In this document: piece after piece, positions 15,912-21,985 of the stretch
Layout: every line of letters begins with the position of its first letter
Numbering within the stretch: the first letter of the stretch is position 1
IMG/VR virus record: IMGVR_UViG_3300029998_000088
Span: 1-31,328 of that record
Strand: one strand, 5' to 3'
DNA: 31,328 bases
DNA from: a virus
The notes under the pieces: generated by a model
What the model was told of the DNA's origin: nothing
The model's input: only the letters and a program-made list of their open reading frames with translations
Database searches by the model: none
Made by a program: the position numbers and the translations under genes

Positions 15912-17864
15912 GTGGCAAGAATCTCAAAACTTAATAGAATTTTCAATAGCATAGAATTAAATTATGCAAATTTAACAAATCAGTTAAATAATTGGATCAG
16001 TGCAACTTATAAAAAATCAAATATTCTTTATAATTCTGCTTCTCCATATGGACAAATTTTGAATTTTGTTAAAGAAATATTCATACAAAATATATTATAT
16101 GTCAAAAATGCAGTAAGACAATTAGATATAGATCAAGCTGTTACTATCAGAACGATAAGAAATATCGCAAGAATTTCAGGACACAATCCATCTAGGGCAA
16201 TATCAGCTCAAGGAACATTGAAATTTAAACTTAAGCAAGGAACAGATATCAGTCAGATTGCAGGTGGTAAAATTATAATATACAATGAAACACAATTAAA
16301 AAATATATCTAATAGTCTTTATTATTCAATAAAAACAGGAACGTATAGAAATTATTATACTTTAAAAAGTGGTTGTCAATTTTTCATTAATATAGTTCAA
16401 GGTAAATATGAAACACAAACATTCACTGGTGATGGTACATTATCTCAATCATTTCAAGTTGTAGTTAGCAACAATTCAACAATTGATAATTTTGATTTTC
16501 AAATATCATTAAATGGAGTAACATTAAAAGTAAGAGATCATTTATATGATATGCTACAAGATGAATATGCATGTTATACTAGAACTGGATTTAACGGTGG
16601 ATTAGATGTATACTTTGGTAATGGTATAAATGGTTGTATTCCTAATATTGGTTCTGTCATAGAAGTTAAATATTTAACAACAAATGGATTGGCTGGCAAT
16701 ATATTAAATAACAATATCAATGGATTCAATTTTATTACAGATATATATGACAGTGAAGGTAACATTATACAAGCTGATAAATTATTTGATATTTTTATAG
16801 AAACTGATATAAATTTTGCCAGTGATGGTGAGAGTATTGAATATACCAGATCTGTAATTCCTTATGTGTCAAGAAATTTTGTTCTTGCTACACCTGATCA
16901 ATTTATATACCATCTAATGAAATTGAATATGTTTTCAAAAGTTAACGCATTCAATACATTAGATACTATTAAAATTGATCTAAATTCTTCTACTACCAAT
17001 TTAGTAGAAACAAATTTAAATGAAATGTATTTGTATTTAATACCAAGAATAACAGATCATTTTTCATCTAGTGTTAATTATTTTAATGTTCCTTTTGATT
17101 ATTTTTATCTTAATCAAGATGAAAAAAATAGAATTATAAGTTATCTTAAAATTCAAGGTATTGTTAGTATATCATCAATAATAAATATCATAGATCCAAT
17201 AATAAAAAAATATATAGTAAATGTTTTTATTAGAAGGTATGATGATACATCAGAAGATAATATCAGAGAACAAGTTCTTGATACATTATCAACATACTTC
17301 TCTTCATATAGTAGATATGATAGAATTGTAAAAGCGAATTTAATAACAGAATTAAAAGATATTGATGGAATAGATTCTATAAATTTGGAATTTGTAGGTA
17401 AAGACAATGAAGATTACAATAGAAATGGAGCATTATTATCCTCTACGCAACCAAATGTATTACAATCTACTTATGTGTCTAATTCTAACTCTGTAAATGC
17501 ATACACTAATGTATATCAAAGTACAATAACATCAGCAAACAACTCAAACGCTATGAAATCTGATAGTAGTAAATCTGCAACAACTCCAAATTATTCAAGT
17601 TCAATAATTGGAAATTCAAATTTATCTGCTTCTATTGGTAATAGCACAGTTGTATCATATAATAATACATCACAATATGATTCATCAAAACTGATTGGAT
17701 TAGATCCAGTGTTGGGTGATATCATCATAGGAAACAACGAACTAGTAGTATTAAGAGGTGGTTGGATAAATAGAAACGGTATTTATTTTGGAGAAGATCC
17801 TACATCATCATCAGGATTTAGTACTGTTAATATTATTTGGAAAGGAGTAACATACAGAACATAA
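15912..17864 (+). CDS. Baseplate wedge protein, gp6/baseplate-J-like
   Basis: 650 residues with a GTG start at 15912, which is the first usable start in the frame and follows the previous gene by 18 nt. Features of the T4 gp6/baseplate-J family: GGLDVYFGNGINGCIPNIGS (around residues 227-246), then VIEVKYLTTNGLAGN. A DGESIEYTRSVIPYVSRNFV segment (around 302-321) with LATPDQFIYHL also matches. After residue ~505 there is a Ser/Asn/Thr-rich insert (NSNSVNAYTNVYQSTITSAN and onward) of ~100 residues before a final GGWINRNGIYFG segment. The insert looks like an unstructured spacer or decoration. It should form the wedge ring with gp25 and the large upstream protein. Confidence 0.85.
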   Translation: MARISKLNRIFNSIELNYANLTNQLNNWISATYKKSNILYNSASPYGQILNFVKEIFIQNILYVKNAVRQLDIDQAVTIRTIRNIARISGHNPSRAISAQGTLKFKLKQGTDISQIAGGKIIIYNETQLKNISNSLYYSIKTGTYRNYYTLKSGCQFFINIVQGKYETQTFTGDGTLSQSFQVVVSNNSTIDNFDFQISLNGVTLKVRDHLYDMLQDEYACYTRTGFNGGLDVYFGNGINGCIPNIGSVIEVKYLTTNGLAGNILNNNINGFNFITDIYDSEGNIIQADKLFDIFIETDINFASDGESIEYTRSVIPYVSRNFVLATPDQFIYHLMKLNMFSKVNAFNTLDTIKIDLNSSTTNLVETNLNEMYLYLIPRITDHFSSSVNYFNVPFDYFYLNQDEKNRIISYLKIQGIVSISSIINIIDPIIKKYIVNVFIRRYDDTSEDNIREQVLDTLSTYFSSYSRYDRIVKANLITELKDIDGIDSINLEFVGKDNEDYNRNGALLSSTQPNVLQSTYVSNSNSVNAYTNVYQSTITSANNSNAMKSDSSKSATTPNYSSSIIGNSNLSASIGNSTVVSYNNTSQYDSSKLIGLDPVLGDIIIGNNELVVLRGGWINRNGIYFGEDPTSSSGFSTVNIIWKGVTYRT

Positions 17865-17866
17865 TT

Positions 17867-18154
17867 ATGAAATATTTGAAAAAATTTGAAAAAAAGAATC
17901 TAATATACATAGAGGGTGATCATGTGTTTGTTTCTGGCTATCCAGATATTAACAATTTTTGTCAAATATCTAAAATCAATAGTCATAAATCAAATGGTGG
18001 TTGGGATTATATGGTTAATTTTTTTGACGATGATGGATATCATTCATTTCCTAACGGAATACACATAGATGAAGATGATATAGATAGATATTTAACAGCA
18101 GATGAAATTTTAGAATATGAAATAAAAATATCATCTGATAAATATAATATTTAA
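17867..18154 (+). CDS. Tagged small protein with DKYNI C-terminus
   Basis: 95 residues from the ATG at 17867, two bases after the gp6-like stop; an upstream TTG would add ten residues read from the gp6 gene and is unlikely. It begins MKYLKKFEKK and ends SSDKYNI, so it belongs to the same two-ended family as the minus-strand genes, here inserted in the structural operon. The middle has IEGDHVFVSGYPD and an acidic IDEDDIDRYLTADEILEYE. It overlaps the convergent gene on the other strand by 4 nt. Function unknown. Confidence 0.65.
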   Translation: MKYLKKFEKKNLIYIEGDHVFVSGYPDINNFCQISKINSHKSNGGWDYMVNFFDDDGYHSFPNGIHIDEDDIDRYLTADEILEYEIKISSDKYNI

Positions 18155-18432
18155 TTATTCAAAAACTCGTTGATTATATCATCTTTGTTATCTAATACAT
18201 AGTTATGTATATAATATGCGAGTTTTTTATAATTTTTATATTCATATATATCCTTAATATTATAATCAGTTAAAAAATTATCATCACAAGATAATAAATA
18301 TTCATTTTCTACATCAAACCAATACACCAGCTCATATATTTTATCAACAACTTTCATGGATAACAATACTGCTACTCCATTGTTTATTTTTCCTATATAA
18401 TCAATTACAGATATAAAATTTGACTCATCCAT
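18151..18432 (-). CDS. Hypothetical protein antisense within the structural block (93 aa)
   Basis: 93 residues, Tyr/Asp/Asn-rich: MDESNFISVIDYIGKINNGV, then LVYWFDVENEYLLS and a helical C-terminus. It is the only complete minus-strand gene inside the plus-strand structural block. Its stop overlaps the convergent stop at 18154, and it has no tag. The plus strand of this interval has no competing gene, which supports it. Unknown family. Confidence 0.5.
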   Translation of the reverse strand: MDESNFISVIDYIGKINNGVAVLLSMKVVDKIYELVYWFDVENEYLLSCDDNFLTDYNIKDIYEYKNYKKLAYYIHNYVLDNKDDIINEFLNN

Positions 18433-18445
18433 TTACAATCTATCT

Positions 18446-18470
18446 TTTTTTATATATATAATAAAAATAA
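18446..18470 (+). promoter_or_regulatory. Putative phage promoter element before gp25
   Basis: TTTTTATATATATAATAAAA followed by ATAA, core about 28 nt before the ATG at 18479. It restarts plus-strand transcription after the antisense gene. Because the core is palindromic it could also serve the divergent gene at 18432. Confidence 0.5.
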
Positions 18471-18478
18471 GGTTTAAA

Positions 18479-18850
18479 ATGGCTCTAAATGATATAAAAG
18501 ATTTTAGCATAAGATATCCTGGTCACCCAAAATACTCATCAGATAAAATCATAGAAGATGATGATGTTGAAGTTATAGTTCAAAAATTAGAAATGATACT
18601 ATACACAAACAAAGGCGATGTATTGGGTGATGAAGACATGGGCGCAAATTTGGAATACTATCTTTGGCAAACTAATGTTACAACAGAAACACTAAAAAAT
18701 TTAGTAGATGAGCAAATTCAGATATATATACCTGAACTATTAGCGATTGGCTACAATTTTGATTTGTATTTATATGAAGGAACATTACAGGATATTCTAC
18801 GCTTAGATTTTTCAATAAAAGGATATAATATTGAATTTATTTATGAATAA
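18479..18850 (+). CDS. Baseplate wedge protein, gp25-like
   Basis: 123 residues, the usual size for T4 gp25-like proteins. Landmarks: MALNDIKDFSIRYPGHPKYS, a VEVIVQKLEMILYTNKGDVL helix-and-turn, then GDEDMGANLEYYLW (around residues 57-70), which corresponds to the family's conserved E-P-x-F-G segment although the E-P-R triplet is not preserved. Together with the gp6-like protein it would start sheath and baseplate polymerisation. It ends within the start of the following HAD-like gene (ATG at 18843). Confidence 0.75.
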   Translation: MALNDIKDFSIRYPGHPKYSSDKIIEDDDVEVIVQKLEMILYTNKGDVLGDEDMGANLEYYLWQTNVTTETLKNLVDEQIQIYIPELLAIGYNFDLYLYEGTLQDILRLDFSIKGYNIEFIYE

Positions 18851-19254
18851 TTATATTTTCACTGATATTGATGGAGTTTTAAATCCTAAATATAAAAAGA
18901 ATTGGGATAAAAAATGTATTAATAATTATAATAGAATTTGTAGCGATTTAAATTTAATTGCTATCATAACATCAACATGGAGAGTTAGATATACAATAGA
19001 AGAATTACAAAAAATATTCATTAAACAAGGAATAAAAGTAATTATAAATGATTACACACCAATTTTAAATACTGATAGAGGGTTAGAAATAAAAAAAATG
19101 GTTAGATGATAATGAGCATGATAAATATGTAATTATTGATGATAAAATTTCTGAAATAGTACCGTATGTTAATAATATAATACACTGTAAAGGATGGATT
19201 GGATTAACAGAAGAACATTACGAAGAAATAAAAAAAATGATGAATTATGGCTGA
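18843..19254 (+). pseudogene. HAD-like phosphatase (SAK-HAD type), frameshifted
   Basis: The ATG at 18843 overlaps gp25. Frame 1 (to the TGA at 19107-19109) reads NNYIFTDIDGVLNPKY, then LIAIITSTWRVRY and ends DRGLEIKKMVR. The sequence continues one frame over with WLDDNEHDKYVIIDDKISEI, then KGWIGLTEEHYEEIKKMM, ending at 19254. Removing one A from the A8 run at 19091-19098 joins them (EIKK-WLDD). The D-x-D-G-V-L nucleophile motif, the T/S motif (ITSTWR) and the late I-D-D motif are all present across the join, so the intact gene would be a ~136-residue HAD-fold phosphatase of the kind linked to nucleic-acid repair. The end overlaps terL by 8 nt. Confidence 0.7.
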
Positions 19255-19762
19255 TAATAAAGTTGAAGATTTTATATTAACAACAGAAATTGTAAATGAA
19301 ATAACAATAAAAGAAAATTTAGGTAAACCTTTAAAAAGGTTTGAAAAATTGTGGTTCTCTAACATGAGAGGTATTCGCAGAACAAATCTAACATTTGCTA
19401 TGACTGAGTTAGAATTTGAAGAATATATAAAATGTAAAATCAATGTTCAATATTTTGCTGAACATTATTGTCAAATTAAAAGAGAAGATGGTTCAATTGG
19501 TCCAATGAAACTACGTGACTATCAAAAAGATATTATTGACTTATATACAAAAAATTCAAGAAGTATATTAATGGCAAGTCGGCAGACAGGAAAATGTAAT
19601 TATTTTAACAACAAAGTTTTGATGAAAAATATTGACGGTACAGAATATACTATATCTATTGGAGAGTTATATTATAATGAATTAAAGAAGGATAGGAAGT
19701 TTAATATATTTGAAAAAATAAAAATACTTTTATATAAAATAATAGATAAAATTGAAAAATAA
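19247..19762 (+). CDS. terL: Terminase large subunit, N-terminal half fused to N-intein
   Basis: 171 residues. Residues 1-116 are the start of a T4 gp17-like terminase ATPase: a YCQIKREDGSIGPMKLRDYQ adenine-side segment, then RSILMASRQTGK, the first seven-eighths of the Walker A motif. At residue 117 the protein switches to an intein N-terminus: CNYFNNKVLMKNIDGTEYTI, then SIGELYYNELKKD. A Lys/Ile-rich tail ends the protein. The catalytic Cys1 directly follows the Walker A lysine. The rest of terL lies at 21986-23722. On its own this half lacks the Walker A threonine, Walker B and the nuclease, so a working terminase needs protein trans-splicing. It overlaps the HAD-like gene by 8 nt and is followed at once by a terminator. 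Confidence 0.9.
   Translation: MADNKVEDFILTTEIVNEITIKENLGKPLKRFEKLWFSNMRGIRRTNLTFAMTELEFEEYIKCKINVQYFAEHYCQIKREDGSIGPMKLRDYQKDIIDLYTKNSRSILMASRQTGKCNYFNNKVLMKNIDGTEYTISIGELYYNELKKDRKFNIFEKIKILLYKIIDKIEK
19595..19759 (+). other. N-terminal fragment of an atypically split intein
   Basis: 55 residues starting with Cys1 (TGT at 19595) and carrying block A (CNYFNNKVLMKN-x-x-G). Block B (with its T-x-H) is absent here and is found in the C-fragment instead. A break before block B is the atypical split arrangement known from the AceL-TerL intein, whose N-fragment is ~25 residues; that intein is also in a terminase. Here the core match covers about the first 30-33 residues (CNYFNNKVLM to YYNELKKD), and the last ~20 residues form an amphipathic Lys/Ile segment that resembles the first residues of the C-fragment. 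Confidence 0.88.
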
Positions 19763-19791
19763 AAAATTGTGACTAAAAGTCACAATTTTTT
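19761..19791. terminator. Bidirectional terminator between terL N-half and the antisense endonuclease
   Basis: Stem AAAAAATTGTGACT / AGTCACAATTTTTT with an AAA loop, overlapping the terL N-half stop codon and lying 8 nt before the end of the antisense endonuclease. It ends transcription from both sides, so the two terL halves are separate transcripts. Confidence 0.85.
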
Positions 19792-19798
19792 AAAAAGT

Positions 19799-20995
19799 TT
19801 ATTTTTTATAAATAAATTTCATATTTCCGGAATCATATATTCTATAAATTTTTCTTTCTAGCATAATATCATGTTCTGTTTTATTAATGTTATTAATATT
19901 TTCTTTTATTAATTTATTTTTTTTGAAATTAAATCTATCTTTTTTTATCCCATTAATTATATAACAATATGAAGGTGATGTATTTTTTATAAAATTAAAT
20001 CCTAATTTATAACACATTTCTCCTTTACTCCAAGATTTATCATCATAACATATTATTTCATCATAATCATATTTATCTATAAAATAATCAAAAATTTTAT
20101 TATATCCTTCTATAACTATAGTATTTAATTTATCACAAAATCTCAACATTTCACAAGATTTATAATCATTTTTATGCTGTTTATCTTTTTTTATATTACC
20201 AAATATCATTAATGACACGAGAGAATCTTCATAATAAAGTCCAATTTTAATTTTAGAATTTATATATCCTTGTAAATGATTTTTATTTAAAAAATCATTT
20301 ACAATATTATTATCTGATATTTCGATTATATTAGTTTTTGTTGATAATATTTTATTTTCAATATTATCTAATATATTTAAAATTTTTGATTTTATAATGT
20401 CTTTTTTGTATATCCAATCATCTTCATAAATATGAATTAATTGTATTCCTTTATCTTCACACATTTTAGTTTTCATTGAATGATAATTATTTGGTTTATA
20501 CAATTCATTGTGCCAATATAATCCATTAAATTCAAATGCCAATTTTAAATCTGTAATATAAATATCCAACTCAAAAGGATTTATTACAAATCTATCATTT
20601 TTAACAATATTATAATTACAATTATTAAAAATAAAATCACATACATCATTTTCTTTATCTGAATTTGAACTTCCTATTGGATTACAAATAGTACACAACG
20701 ATGTATCTGTACATATTCTATTATAAAATATAGTTTTTGGAATTTCAAATTTATGTCCTTTTTCACACTTACATATATAATTATATTTTTCGTAATTCAC
20801 ATCTAATAAATTATATTTAGCATACATGTTTATTAGTCTTTCCTTTCTTTTATCAAATATTTTTTCTCTAATATAATCCACTTTAAATATACTATCTACA
20901 CCATATTTTTTAAGACAAGTTTCTTTATTTTTAATCATATTATTATAATTTTTATCACCATATTTTTCTAATTTTGTTTCTTTATTTTTAATCAT
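19799..20995 (-). CDS. Vsr-like (EDxHD-type) homing endonuclease, C-terminal portion
   Basis: 398 residues in this frame. It begins with tandem N-K-E-T-x-L-x-K-Y-G repeats, continues with a Cys-containing module (YNYICKCEKGHKFEIP; C at ~95, 101, 104), and then a nuclease core: FELDIYITDLKLAFEFNGLY (D144, E155), WHNE (161-164) and IQLIHIYEDDW (184-194). This D...E...W-H-N pattern matches the Vsr-like homing endonucleases described with fractured split-intein genes. A C-terminal ~190-residue domain includes FLNKNHLQGY, SLMIFG and YDEIICYDDKSWSKG, as in phage relatives. It sits antisense between the two terL halves and would cut intein-free terL. The N-terminus is in another frame (21040-21420). 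Confidence 0.85.
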   Translation of the reverse strand: MIKNKETKLEKYGDKNYNNMIKNKETCLKKYGVDSIFKVDYIREKIFDKRKERLINMYAKYNLLDVNYEKYNYICKCEKGHKFEIPKTIFYNRICTDTSLCTICNPIGSSNSDKENDVCDFIFNNCNYNIVKNDRFVINPFELDIYITDLKLAFEFNGLYWHNELYKPNNYHSMKTKMCEDKGIQLIHIYEDDWIYKKDIIKSKILNILDNIENKILSTKTNIIEISDNNIVNDFLNKNHLQGYINSKIKIGLYYEDSLVSLMIFGNIKKDKQHKNDYKSCEMLRFCDKLNTIVIEGYNKIFDYFIDKYDYDEIICYDDKSWSKGEMCYKLGFNFIKNTSPSYCYIINGIKKDRFNFKKNKLIKENINNINKTEHDIMLERKIYRIYDSGNMKFIYKK

Positions 20996-21033
20996 ATTAT
21001 TATAATTTTCATTACCATATTTTTCTAATTTTA
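20920..21033 (-). repeat. 57-bp direct repeat in the homing endonuclease gene
   Basis: Two near-identical 57-bp copies (20920-20976 and 20977-21033) encode a 19-residue unit of the type M-I-K-N-K-E-T-x-L-E-K-Y-G-x-x-N-Y-N-N. Further diverged copies lie at about 21090-21160. Such K-E-T...K-Y-G-V/N-D/K units are DNA-binding-like repeats common in phage homing endonucleases. Confidence 0.8.
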
Positions 21034-21039
21034 TTTTTT

Positions 21040-21420
21040 TTATATTTTTTTAGAACATTCTAATTTATTAAAATGATCAACTCCATATTTTTTGAGACAA
21101 GTTTCTTTATTTTTTTCTATGTTATTATAATTTTTATTTCCATATTTTTTTAATTTTGTATCTTCTGTTTTTAAATGTTTACATTTAATACAATAATACA
21201 TTTTAGATTTTTCAATGTTATTATTATATAATCTATATTGTATATATTTTTCATCCCCACAATTATCACATTTCACATTAACTTTAAAGGCACTTGTTTT
21301 TTGTAAATCTTCTATTTTAATATTGAAATTATCACCAGTTTTTAATATATATCCTATACTTCTATAATATGTAATATTTTTACTACTTACACTAATATTC
21401 ACAAAATCATCAATTATCAT
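21040..21420 (-). CDS. Homing endonuclease N-terminal portion, separated by frameshift
   Basis: 126 residues: an N-terminal module (SIGYILKTGDNFNIKIEDL) and a four-Cys ribbon (VKCDNCGDEK ... YYCIKCKH), then the first K-E-T-C-L-K-K-Y-G-V-D repeat, ending ECSKKI at a TAA. The other frame resumes within a few codons with IKLEKYGNENYNN and flows into the 398-residue frame. A 1-nt change in the adjoining A7/A8 runs (about 21034-21051) would give a single protein of roughly 540 residues. The same N-terminal module is present in the HNH enzyme at 5925-6614. The gene is therefore either inactivated or affected by a homopolymer error. Confidence 0.75.
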   Translation of the reverse strand: MIIDDFVNISVSSKNITYYRSIGYILKTGDNFNIKIEDLQKTSAFKVNVKCDNCGDEKYIQYRLYNNNIEKSKMYYCIKCKHLKTEDTKLKKYGNKNYNNIEKNKETCLKKYGVDHFNKLECSKKI

Positions 21421-21506
21421 ATTCGTTTTTTAATTATATATTAATATTTGATAGGTCAAAATGTAATATAACTATTAAAAATAAATAAAAATAAATACAC
21501 TCATCA

Positions 21507-21534
21507 TTTTTTAATATATAATTAAAAATTAATT
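21507..21534 (+). promoter_or_regulatory. Putative phage promoter element before the terL C-half
   Basis: TTTTTAATATATAATTAAAA followed by ATTAATTA, core about 27 nt before the ATG at 21542. It resembles the elements before the other plus-strand units and would let the second terL half be expressed independently. Confidence 0.5.
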
Positions 21535-21541
21535 AAAATTA

Positions 21542-21985
21542 ATGTTTAAAAAATTTATTAAAAATGTAATATATTTTATAATTCAATCTATTGAAAAATA
21601 TGAATTTAGAAATTTTAATCCTAATGAGGAAGATATAATGAAGAAATTCGTTAATACTATATTCCTTGATAAAGAAATATTAGTAGAAACAGATTATGGA
21701 TTTGTTCCAGTGACTGAAATGAATATAACTCAACCATTTCAAATATATAGTCTAGAATTAGAAAACGGATTATGGCTTGAAGGCGCTGATACTCATATGA
21801 TTTTTTGTAAAGATCATAATATAAAAATGTTAATAGATTTGACTACAGATGATTATGTATTAACAAAAAAAGGAGAAAGTAAAGTCAAAAAAATTTCTAA
21901 ACTAAAAAACAAAGTGAGTATGTTCGACCTATCTATAGATACTCCTGAAATGAGCTACTACACAAATGATATACTTTCTCATAAT
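21542..21985 (+). other. C-terminal fragment of the split intein
   Basis: 148 residues. The first ~40 (MFKKFIKNVIYFIIQSIEKY and onward) are an extension. The intein proper starts near FLDKEILVETDYGFVPVTEM. Block B is EGADTHMIFCKDHN (His at ~85), then DDYVLTKKGE. Block F is SMFDLSIDTPEMSYYTNDIL and block G ends SHN before Thr+1. The penultimate His and terminal Asn needed for Asn cyclisation are present. Layout and motifs align by eye with the AceL-TerL C-fragment (ending NGVVSHN). Cys1, the block B His, the terminal HN and a Thr+1 nucleophile are all intact, so trans-splicing competence is predicted. Confidence 0.9.
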
